DNA of 64,000 bases, from positions 36,806,885-36,870,884 of the forward strand of contig NC_080049.1 of the NCBI RefSeq assembly GCF_026212465.1. Direction: 5' to 3'. The position numbers were made by a program, and so were the translations under genes. Below the pieces are notes generated by a model, which had not been told where the DNA came from, did not search any database, and saw nothing but the letters and a program-made list of their open reading frames with translations. Numbering within the stretch: position 1 is the first letter of the stretch; every line of letters starts with the position of its first letter. This DNA is from Amaranthus tricolor. Lineage: Eukaryota > Streptophyta > Magnoliopsida > Caryophyllales > Amaranthaceae. This document shows, in pieces, positions 12,080 to 21,135 of this stretch.

Positions 12080-12153
12080 TGGCTTGTGCAGGTCTCGAAC
12101 CTGTGACCTTCACATTAATAGTACAACGCTCTAACTAACTAAGCTAATAGACC
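12080..12153 (-). pseudogene. tRNA-Ile-like sequence, inverted copy
   Basis: This is the reverse-complement partner of the left copy, the same 74 nt long. The B box GGTTCGAGACC is intact, while the A box is altered to TAGCTTAGTTAG. The anticodon loop has changed to CTATTAA, so the Ile anticodon is lost. The two copies are separated by a 62-bp AT hairpin, placing them head-to-head across the palindrome centre. Confidence 0.85.
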
Positions 12154-12237
12154 ACATTAATTTATAAATTATTATTATTAGTATTAATATTATTATTATT
12201 ATTATTATTATCCAAAAAGAAAAAAAAAAAAAAAAAT

Positions 12238-12332
12238 TTGAGTCGCCCAAAATTGGGCTACTGGACCATGGTTCAGTCGCCCAGATCTGGGCGACTCGAC
12301 CATGGTTCAGTCGCCCAATTTTGGGCGACTCA
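12238..12332. repeat. Hairpin-module array, element B right arm
   Basis: Mirror image of the left-arm array. Modules such as CGCCCAATTTTGGGCGACT alternate with ACCATGGTTCAG spacers, then run into a poly-T and TTA array. Confidence 0.85.
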
Positions 12333-12388
12333 ACTTTTTTTTTTTTTTTTTGAATAATAATTATTATTATTTAATTTTATTATTGTTG

Positions 12389-12429
<41 letters not shown>

Positions 12430-12803
12430 AATAAAAAGTTTAAAATGAGTGGTAAAATTGTAATTTTCAAAAAATCAAAGACAAATTTGTAATTTCATTT
12501 GGAGGGGTGGCGAAGTTTAGCAACACTATTTTATTATTAGTAAGGTTTCTCATAAAATAATACATATATGATCTACACTTTACATATGAGGCTGTTAGAT
12601 GAACAACAAAGCAATATATGTGAGAACAACGACATGTTTTTTTGGTGACCACATTGAATTACAATCTTATAAATGTTCTTTATCATGCCTCACTTAGAGA
12701 AGTCAGTAGGAATTATTAAGGCTGCTAGATGTAATACGTGTAAGTCTACCGTGAATAAAATCCCAACGGTAGTTCTTTTGAGTTCACTATGAAACATTGA
12801 AAG

Positions 12804-12922
12804 TTATTAAATTTCGCCACTCATTTTCATTTTATCACTATTCACCACCCTTCTTCAAATAAAATTATAAATTTATCCTTAATTTTTAAAAAATTACAAT
12901 TTTATCATTCCATATAAATTTC

Positions 12923-12972
<50 letters not shown>

Positions 12973-13322
12973 TAACTTTATTATATTCTTCAAAAAGAAT
13001 ATAATTAAAATTAATAATAATAACAGTAATAATAATAATAATAATATTTATAATAATAATAATAATAACAACAACAATAATATTTTAAAAATAATTATTA
13101 TTATTCAAAAAGAAAAAAAAAATTGAATCGCCCAGAACCGGGCGATTGGACCTCGGTTCAATCGCCAAAAAAGTGGCGATTGAACCGGGGTCCAATCGCC
13201 AAAAAAGTGGCGATTGAACCGGGGTCCAATCGCCAAAAAAGTGGCGATTGAACCGGGGTCCAATCGCCCAGTTCTGAGCGATTCAATTTTTTTTCTTTTT
13301 GAATAATAATTATTATTTTTAA

Positions 13323-13369
<47 letters not shown>

Positions 13370-13622
13370 GTTTTATTTATATTCTTTTTGAAGAATATAA
13401 AAAAGTTAATTATTATTGTTATTGTTGTTATTGATGATATTATTATTATTATTATTAATATTATTATTATTATTATTATTATTACTATTACTATTACTAT
13501 TATAAATAAGAAATTTGTAAGGAGTGGCAAAATTATAATTTTTTAAAAATTAGGGACAAATTCGTAATTTTATTTAGAGGGGGGTGGCGATAAAATGAAA
13601 AGGGTGGCGAAATTTAAGAATT
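12804..13622. mobile_element. MULE-like element C (short palindromic copy)
   Basis: Terminal repeats read TTAAATTTCGCCAC on the left and GGGTGGCGAAATTTAA on the right, the clearest end pair of the three-element family. Inside each end come a segment shared with element B (ATTTGTAAGGAGTGGCAAAA on the right), TAA/TTA arrays and a shared AAAAAGAATATA patch. The centre is a hairpin array. It has no coding capacity and no clear target duplication. Confidence 0.72.
13160..13261. repeat. Three exact 34-bp hairpin units
   Basis: Three tandem 34-bp units start at 13,160, 13,194 and 13,228. Each contains the palindrome AATCGCC(A)6GTGGCGATT followed by GAACCGGGGTCC. They form the core of element C and are flanked by variant GAATCGCCCAG modules. 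Confidence 0.92.
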
Positions 13623-13625
13623 GGG

Positions 13626-14341
13626 ATCGTTACAAGGCTAGGATCACTAGTCAGCTCATATTTACACTTGTAGATAACTGAAAAATTGATTACACATAAA
13701 TTTAGTAAAGCATTTTATAAAGTATGATATTAAGAGGATGGAGTATTCTACAAAATTTATATATTAGTCATCATCATCATCACGTTTAGCGTATCCCGCC
13801 CATAGAAAACTATAATCAGGGTCTAGAGAGGGAAAGAAAGCGGTAACTCATACCCATAAAACAGAGCGCAGCCAAAGAGTTTCTTGACACAAAAAATATC
13901 AAGAGATATTCCTGCAGTGGAAAGGATTGAGTGAAGTTGAATCTAGCTCCTCAGGACACTCCATTTTGTTTTATCGAGAGAAAATTATTTACGTAATGTA
14001 CATATTTCTAATTTTAGTTTAGTAGAACTTAGTAATAAATAAGATTAAATTAATGTGATTAATTATAAAATTTAACTTTGTAAACAAAAAAATAAACAGA
14101 ATATATGAAATTTCTACTAAAGTACTTACAATTGAGCAGAAGATTTTGTACCAATTAAGAAAAGTATAATGATTGGGTTACAGTCCTATCTATTATTATA
14201 ACAACTTATCCTAAGATTATTAGAACGCCTTTAAATTATTATATACTTTTCAAAAATTTCTGTTAAGTATTAAATGTATCCAAATATATATGCAATGCTA
14301 TGTTTGGTTACTCCATTAGTTTTCGCAAACCATAAAATTCA
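13626..14341. other. Spacer with SINE-like fragment
   Basis: No gene is visible. At about 13,785-13,890 lies a dispersed-repeat fragment with CATCATCATCATCACG, GCGTATCCCGCCCATAGAAA and a GGGTCTAGAGAGGGAAAG block. A shorter relative, GGGTCTGGGGAGGGAAGAAAG, occurs at 38,570-38,630. The layout is SINE-like, but I cannot name the family. Confidence 0.45.
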
Positions 14342-14346
14342 AAGAC

Positions 14347-14942
14347 TGAAAACGATCGCCAAATACTTACGATGTTAAGAACAAACAACAATGAGCAAAA
14401 ATAAGTTTGACAAAGTAACAAACAAGGACACAAAAATTTAAGGAGGTTCACCCAATGATGGCTACGTCCTCCGTGGTGTGTAGTTATGTTTATATTATAT
14501 CAAATGAATACAAACAACACTTCAATATGAAGAATTACAATTGAGATAGAGATAACAACAATAGGCTATGTGTTTGGCTTAAGGGTTGTGTTTGATGTGT
14601 TTTTACATACTTGAAGTGTGGGTATGAGAGCCCTATTTATAGTGCTAGGTACTTGAAGATGAATGGCTCACATAAATACATAGTTAATTTAGGGTAATGA
14701 ATACTATGAAATAACTCTAAGAACTTGAAAAGGCATTATCTCAAGAGTCACACACATGAGACTCTTCACCTTAATCTTCATTAACACCAATAATTCCCAT
14801 GAATACTCTTCACCTTATTACACCCTTTTGGATTCCACAACTCAAGAGTCACACACATGAATTCAACCCTTTAATGTGCACTCAAGTCACACATTAGTAT
14901 ACTATCATTTATAATCACATTAGTATACTACCATTCATAACA
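14347..14942 (-). repeat. 3' LTR of the Copia element
   Basis: It begins TGAAAACGATCGCC and ends TTCATAACA on the plus strand (TG...CA form, 596 bp). A TATA-like CTATAAATAGG in minus orientation lies at about 14,632-14,642. AAGAC target duplication immediately outside. Confidence 0.9.
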
Positions 14943-15037
14943 ATCTCCACCTTGACTTGAGTTCACCCAAGTCACAACATTCATCAATCCACTTCATATT
15001 CAAAAAACATACACACCTCAAAATGCCCAAGAGGGCA

Positions 15038-16561
15038 TTATCTCAAGCAAGGAGTTAAACCTACCAAGTCAACACATAACTCAAACTTGGTAGTAGGTAA
15101 TGACTTTGTCATCATGTCGGCCGGATTTTCCGTAGTGTCAATTTTCTTCAATAACATCCTTTTGTGCTCAACTTCATCCCGGATAAAGTTATACTTAATG
15201 TCAATGTGCTTGGACCTTCTATGAAATGTATTTTGATTTCTAGCCAAATGTATTGCACTTTGACTATCACAATGCACACTTACCTCACACACCTTATTGC
15301 ACATTTCACCAACAAGACCTTTAAGCCATTTTGCTTCCTTGAATGACTCGGCCACGGCTATGTACTCCGCTTCGGTTGTAGAAAGAGCAACCACATCTTG
15401 CAAAGATGATTGCCAACTAATCGCCGAACCACCCAAAGTAAACACGAACCCACTTGTGGACTTTCTATTATCTAGATCACCACCATAATCCGAGTCACAA
15501 AACCCGGTTAGCTCACTTGAATTTTTCCCATACATGAGATAAACATTTGAAGTATCTTTCAAATACCTCAATAGCCATTTTAGTGCCTCCCAATGTCCCT
15601 TACCCGGATTAAACATATATCTACTCACCAAACTCACCGCATGAGCAATGTCGGGCCTAGAGCATACCATAGCATACATAACGCTACCAACGGCACTAGT
15701 GTATGGAATTCTTACCATTTGCTCTTCTTCCTCTTTTGTTTGTGGACACAAATTCTTGGACAATTTGAAATGAGAAGCAAGAGGAGTAGACACACCTTTA
15801 GCATCATCCATAGAGAAACGTTGAACAACTTTCTCAATGTACTTCCTTTGACTAAGGTATAAGACACCCTTAGCCCGATCTCTCAAAATCTCCATCCCAA
15901 GAATCTTCTTGGCTTCACCAAGATCATTCATATCAAATTCACTTGAAAGCAACTCTTTCAAGTCCTCCACCTTAAGCAAAGAGCTACATGCTACTAGCAT
16001 ATCATCAACATATAAGAGCAAATATAGTAAAGAACCATCTTCAAATTTCTTAAGATAAACACAGCTATTATAAGAACTTCTAACAAAATCATGTGAAATC
16101 ATAAAGGAAGCAAACCTTTTGTACCATTGCCTTGGAGATTGCTTCAACCCATACAATGACCTCTTCAATCTACACACATGATTCTCCTTACCGGCTACCT
16201 CAAAACCTTCCGGTTGCTTCATAAAGATTTCTTCTTCAAGCTCACCGTGAAGAAAAGCCGTCTTTACATCCAATTGATGTAACTCCAAATCCTCCATCGC
16301 CACCAAAGCAAGCAATGCCCTAATAGAAGAGTGTTTCACGACCGGAGAGAAAACTTCGTGAAAATCAATACCCTCAATTTGAGAGTATCCCTTTGCAACA
16401 ACCCTTGCTTTGTAGATGGGAGGAATATCACTAGAAGGACCCTCCTTCCTCTTGAATATCCACTTGCACCCCACAATCTCTTTTTCTTTGGTGCAACAAC
16501 GATATCCCAAGTTCCATTCTTCGCAAGAGATTCCATCTCTTGTTTCATAGCAATCAACCAC
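15038..16561 (-). pseudogene. Copia reverse transcriptase - RNase H segment
   Basis: This 507-residue frame is the C-terminal part of the polyprotein. It shows the RT start (KARVVAKGYSQ), VKTAFLHGELEEEIFMKQPE, the catalytic YVDD (LLYVDDMLVA), and RNase H motifs (GFCDSDYGGD and ALSTTEAEYIAVAES). The stop at 15,038 is close to the 3' LTR, as usual. It overlaps the integrase frame by 226 bp in a different frame; the shift falls near 16,480, beside a short T run. It would copy element RNA in virus-like particles if translated with the upstream parts. The frameshift could be real decay or an indel error. Confidence 0.93.
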
Positions 16562-17490
16562 TTGCTTGAGTCATTTGAGGCCATAGCCTCCTTGTACGTA
16601 CTTGGTTCATTTAACCCTTCGACTTCGCTAGCAATGTTGAGAGCATAAACAACATAATCACACTCTTCAATGTACCTCCTTGGAGCCACGATCTTCCTTC
16701 TTTGCCTAGTTGTGGACAAAGGAGGAGACCTTTGTTGAACATCATCATTTTTCTCATTATCAACATTGGAGGATTCAACCTCCACTTGTGCTTCATTATC
16801 ATCATTATTAAAAGGTTTTTCAACATTAGATACAAGCATGCTATCTTCATCAAAAACAACATCTCTAGAAACAATAATTTTCTTTGATTCATTACACCAT
16901 ACCCTATACCCCTTTACACCCACTCCATACCCCACAAAGATACCTTTTCTAGCCCTAGGTTCTAACTTACCATCATTTACATGAATATAAGCTGGACAAC
17001 CAAAGATTCTAAGACTAGAATAGTTTACCGGAGTGTTGTACCATACCTCTTGTGGCGACTTGAACTTCAAGGCGGTATGAGGTGAACGGTTGATCAAATA
17101 ACATGCCGTAGCCACCGCTTCGGCCCAAAATTGTTTCCCCAAATTTGCTTGATTTAGCATGCATTTTGCCCTTTCCAATAACGTTTTATTCATCCTCTCC
17201 GCAACACCATTTTGTTGAGGACGACCTGCACAAGTTCTATGTCTAACAATACCTTCATTAGAACAATAATTGAGAAACTTGCTATCAACAAATTCAAGAC
17301 CATTGTCGGTTCTCAAGGTCTTGATGCTCCTACCGGCTTTCTTTTCAATCATCTTCTTCCATTCCAAGAAGACATCAAAAACTTCATATTTATGTTTTAT
17401 AAAGTAACACCAAACTTTTCTAGAGTAATCATCAATAAAGGTCAACATGTAGCTACAACCACTAAGGGAGGGCGTTCGTGAAGGCCCCAC
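16336..17490 (-). pseudogene. Copia integrase segment
   Basis: The 384-residue frame covers the integrase catalytic core: FIDDYSRKVW, the second Asp in LRTDNGLEF, and Glu in NGVAERMNKTLLERA. The first Asp and the zinc-binding region lie in the preceding frame. It continues through the IFGCPAYIHV and KGIFVGYG motifs to the linker before RT. The reading frame is offset from both neighbours, with shifts near 17,480 and 16,480. The last about 30 residues are out-of-frame read-through. Confidence 0.92.
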
Positions 17491-18965
17491 AAGTCGGAAT
17501 GGACATAATCTAATATCCCCTTAGTGTTGTGGATGGCGGGTTTAAAACTAACTCTCTTGTGTTTCCCATAAACACAATGTTCACAAAAACCAAGGTTCCC
17601 AAAATTTTTTCCATCAAATAAACCTTGTTTAGAGAGTTCAAACATACCTCTTTCGCTCATGTGACCAAGCCTCAAGTGCCAAAGTTTGGTGTCACGATCG
17701 GACATTGTGCTTGTGGATACATTCGCCGAGCCAAGAATGGTTGAACCTTGAAGAGCATACAAACTCCCATTCAACCTCCCCTTCATCACCACTAGTGAAC
17801 CCTTGGCTACCTTCATAACTCCACCTTCACAAGTGATTCTACACCCGATCTTATCAAGAGTACCCAAAGATAAAAGATTCTTTTTCAAGCCCGGGACATA
17901 CCTTACATCGGTTAAGGTCCTCACAATCCCATCAAACATTTTAATTTTAATGCTCCCAATCCCAACAACCTTACATGTGGTGTTGTTTCCCATGGTAACA
18001 TTTCCCCCATCAACACTTTCAAATGTATGGAAGAAAGTTTTGTTGGGAGTCATGTGGAATGTGCACCCCGAATCAAGAATCCATTCATTATTACCTTTGT
18101 ACTCATGAGTGGCAACAAGAACATCGCCATCATCACTATCATTCACGTAACTAGCATTGGCATTGCTAGTTCCTTCCCTTGCCTCTTCTTCTAGCTTTCT
18201 CTTAAGCTTCCAACAATCATTCTTGATGTGGCCCTTAAGCTTGCAATAGTTACAAGACTTATTTTTGTTTGGCCTCACGGACTTGGACCTTCCTTTACCC
18301 TTGTTTCCACTCCCACTAGTGGAACCTTTCTCTTGTGACCTCCCTCTTACAAACAAACCGTCACTAGCATTGCTTGGTGACTTTTGTGACAATTGTGTAT
18401 CAATGAGATCCCTTTGAGTCAAGGCATTCTTCACATCATCACTACTCAAATTATCTCTACCATAAAGTAGAGTTTCTCTAAAATTTTTATAAGAAGGGGG
18501 TAAAGAACATAAAAGATAAATTGCCAAGTCTTCATCATCAAGCTTAACATCAATGTTTTGTAAATCCATAACAATGGAACAAAACTCATCCAAGTGAGGT
18601 TTTAAAGGTTTACCTTCCTCCAAGCGTAAGTCGTAGAGTCTACTCTTCAAAAGTAGCCTATTGGTAACACTCTTGGCCATGTAGAGTGATTCCAATTTCT
18701 CCCATATACTCTTGGTTGTTGTTTCTTTAACAACCTCTCTTAGAACTTCATTGGATAAGCATAATTGGATTGCCGATAACGCCTTTGTGTCTATCTCTTC
18801 CCGTCTCGATGCGGACATTCCTTCCGGCATCTTCTCTACACCATCAATCGCCTTGTGCACACCATTTTGAATCAAAATGGCTCTCATTTTGACTTGCCAT
18901 AAGCCAAAATTTACATTCCTATCAAACTTCTCAATATCGAGCTTCATTGTAGTCATGATTTTCAA
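17442..18965 (-). pseudogene. Copia gag - protease - pre-integrase segment
   Basis: The 507-residue frame starts at an ATG at 18,965. Residues 10-200 are a Copia gag (UBN2-type; NFGLWQVKMRAIL, YLLCSLPPSYKNF). A CCHC zinc knuckle (CNYCKLKGHIKNDC) lies at 238-251. The protease active site is the DSG in WILDSGCTFHM (298-300). The GAG-pre-integrase motif WHLRLGHMSERGM follows, then the first integrase Asp (HSDLWG) just before the frame is lost. The patchwork region starts directly upstream, so no native leader or primer site precedes this start. Confidence 0.93.
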
Positions 18966-19496
18966 GTAATAACCTTACGATGTTAAGAACAAATACTTAC
19001 GATGAATGTTGTGACTTGGTGTATTAGAGCATAAACAACATAATCACACTCTTCAATGTACCTCCTTGGAGCCACGATCTTCCTTCTTTGCCTAGTTGTG
19101 GACAAAGGAGAAACGTATTCATCCATTGTATTCATCCATGGAGAAACGTTGAACAACTTTCTCAATGTAGTTCAATGTTGTTCAACGTATTCATCCATGG
19201 AGAAAGTTTGATGGGATTGTGAGGACCTTAACCAAAGGAAGTACATTGAGAAAGTTGTTCAAAGGAAGTACATTAAGAAAGTTGTTCATACCTTAGTCAA
19301 AGGAAGTACATTGAGAAAGTTGTTCAACGTTTCTCCATGGATGAATACAACATAATCACACTCTTCAATGTACCTCCTTGGAGCCACGATCTTCCTTCTT
19401 TGCCTAGTTATGGAGGTACATTTAACATCGTAAGGTTATTACTTGACATACAATACTTACCATTCATAACAATCTACTTACGATGAAAGTTTACAA
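18963..19496. other. Scrambled patchwork of Copia-derived fragments
   Basis: About 530 bp made of short copied pieces from elsewhere in the same element, in both orientations. Pieces at 19,029-19,110 and 19,348-19,409 match 16,641-16,724. Repeated pieces in both orientations match about 15,800-15,860. GATGGGATTGTGAGGACC matches 17,916-17,938 inverted. GAATGTTGTGACTTG matches 14,968-14,985 inverted. CCATTCATAACAATCT matches 14,931-14,946. TTACGATGTTAAGAACAAA matches the 3' LTR start zone. It replaces the U5 end of the 5' LTR and the primer binding site. Confidence 0.9.
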
Positions 19497-19921
19497 CACT
19501 TCAATATGAAGAATTACAATTGAGATAGAGATAACAACAATAGGCTATGTGTTTGGCTTAAGGGTTGTGTTTGATGTGTTTTTACATACTTGAAGTGTGG
19601 GTATGAGAGCCCTATTTATAGTGCTAGGTACTTGAAGATGAATGGCTCACATAAATACATAGTTAATTTAGGGTAATGAATACTATGAAATAACTCTAAG
19701 AACTTGAAAAGGCATTATCTCAAGAGTCACACACATGAGACTCTTCACCTTAATCTTCATTAACACCAATAATTCTCATGAATACTCTTCACCTTATTAC
19801 ACCCTTTTGGATTCCACAACTCAAGAGTCACACACATGAATTCAACCCTTTAATGTGCACTCAAGTCACACATTAGTATACTATCATTTATAATCACATT
19901 AGTATACTACCATTCATAACA
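19497..19921 (-). repeat. Truncated 5' LTR of the Copia element
   Basis: Nearly identical to 14,518-14,942. It lacks the first about 170 bp of the LTR as seen on the plus strand, i.e. the end nearest gag. It ends TTCATAACA and is followed by AAGAC. The minus-orientation TATA motif is retained near 19,610-19,621. Confidence 0.9.
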
Positions 19922-19926
19922 AAGAC

Positions 19927-20346
19927 AATATATAAATGAGTCAAAAAAATTTTAAAAAACGACTCAAAATTGAGATTATTTATGCTCAGAAACTAGAATA
20001 TAGAACACATAAGTTTTTATCAAACCGTAAATAACCTAGACACTTGATTGAAAACAAGTGGATTATCCTAAATCTTGACTCGTAACTTGAAAACAACCCA
20101 ACCCTACACATTTAGACCTATCCTTTGGGTCAATATTTAAAGGGTGAAATCTTAGAAACAATATACTGATCAACTATTAAAAGAAAAATTAATTCAATAA
20201 TTCAATAAAAACTGGAGTAATTTAATTTTAAAATGACCCAAAAAATAATGGGTCATTCTCATGTTTAGGATTTTTCTTTACACCCTTACAACAAGGACTC
20301 AATTTTCATTACGTTCATGAAAAAAATTTTCCTTGCTCGTAAGGTT
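19927..20346. other. Intergenic spacer
   Basis: AT-rich sequence between the Copia target duplication and a MITE. I see no gene, RNA or repeat structure in it. Confidence 0.5.
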
Positions 20347-20720
20347 TTGGGGTGCTTGGATGTTGGAGTTTATATTTGCTTTTTTGATTTACTTAGATTT
20401 TTGGCTTGTTGGTTGGTCAAATAGTCAAAAAATGTATTTAGTAAATGCTTTTTAAGCTAACTAAAAAGCTATATTATTAGGCCAAAATAAAAAAGCTACT
20501 CTAGTTATAGTTTTTTTTGTTGGCTCTTGGTTGTTGGCCCACTTTTTCTAGCTATAAGAAACAACCAACAACCAATACCTTATTTAGCGAATATCTCCAT
20601 AAACAATTGGTTTTTAGCTAGCTTAAAAGCAAACAAAATAACCAATACTTACAATAAGTTAAACAAGTCAATAAAAAAAACAATAAAAAAACAATCAATA
20701 ACCAATTACCAAACACCCTT
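20347..20720. mobile_element. hAT-like MITE
   Basis: The left end reads TTGGGGTGCTTGGATGTTGG and the right end ATTACCAAACACCCTT. Both arms share long imperfect complementarity (AAGCTA / TAGCTT segments and TTGTTGGCCCAC near the centre). No clean 8-bp target duplication is visible, so the superfamily is inferred from the GGTGTTTGG-type terminus. Confidence 0.55.
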
Positions 20721-21040
20721 TGCTAGTCTGCCACATAAAATTGTGAGGCTTTTCCTTAATGCTTTCTTTGGGAACAATGATTTCAATTAGAAATTCAAAA
20801 TAGGCTCAAATTTATTAATTGACAAATCAAAAATTTTTAAAATTGAATTTGGATCAAATTTCACCGTTGTTTTTAAAGTAGCTAAAGTTGAAAATTTGAG
20901 AATGACTACCCAAACTTTGTCATTTTCAAATTCTTTATTTATAATTTCATAATTAAAATCCATAATTTAAAATGAAATGTTTGTTACCAAACACTACATA
21001 ATTAAATTTGACCTATTTGGGTCATTGGGTGTATGATACT

Positions 21041-21058
21041 TATAAAGTTCTATATATA
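21041..21058 (+). promoter_or_regulatory. Probable TATA region of the HCT-like gene
   Basis: TATAAAG at 21,041 and TATATATA at 21,051 lie 80-95 bp upstream of the ATG. That spacing suits a plant core promoter with a short leader. Confidence 0.45.
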
Positions 21059-21135
21059 TTCATGAACTAATGGAATCCTAATACCACTACCATAATACCC
21101 ACCATTTACAAACACATAATACATAGTTTAGAAAA

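Larger units (their letters stand above)
11471..12525. mobile_element. Palindromic MULE-like element B
   Basis: The whole element is a near-perfect inverted repeat centred near 12,044. Its outer ends read TTTGCTACCCC...GCCACCCCC and GGGGTGGCGAAGTTTAGCAAC, related to element A and C termini. Moving inward, each arm has a single-copy segment, a TAA array, a hairpin-module array with CCATGG spacers, another TAA array, and a tRNA-Ile-like sequence. There is no coding capacity. The centre is an AATAATTATTAA hairpin. Confidence 0.75.
14347..19921 (-). mobile_element. Copia LTR retrotransposon (Tnt1/Tork-like), damaged
   Basis: A 5.6-kb minus-strand element flanked by a perfect 5-bp target duplication AAGAC (14,342-14,346 and 19,922-19,926). 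The plus-strand left LTR (3' LTR) is 14,347-14,942. The right LTR (5' LTR) is intact only over 19,497-19,921. The domain order gag, protease, integrase, RT, RNase H is the Copia order. Compared over the shared part, I saw one difference between the LTRs (near 14,796 / 19,774), implying recent insertion. A polypurine tract (AAGGTGGAGAT on the minus strand) abuts the 3' LTR. The primer binding site is absent, replaced by patchwork at 18,963-19,496. The polyprotein is split by two frameshifts. Confidence 0.95.

Noticed and set aside
13160..13261. CRISPR-like array
   Set aside because: The units are exact tandem palindromes with no unique spacers, and the window is plant nuclear DNA.
13105..13530. 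141-residue minus-strand frame with GPRFNRHFFGDW repeats
   Set aside because: It is a translation of the 34-bp hairpin units of element C; the repetition comes from DNA, not protein, structure.
16702..16984. Plus-strand frames over the Copia coding region
   Set aside because: They are antisense shadows of the integrase-RT linker.
18983..19165. 60-residue frame containing a Copia-like RRKIVAPRRYIEE motif
   Set aside because: It is a copied fragment of the integrase-RT linker within the patchwork region, not a gene.
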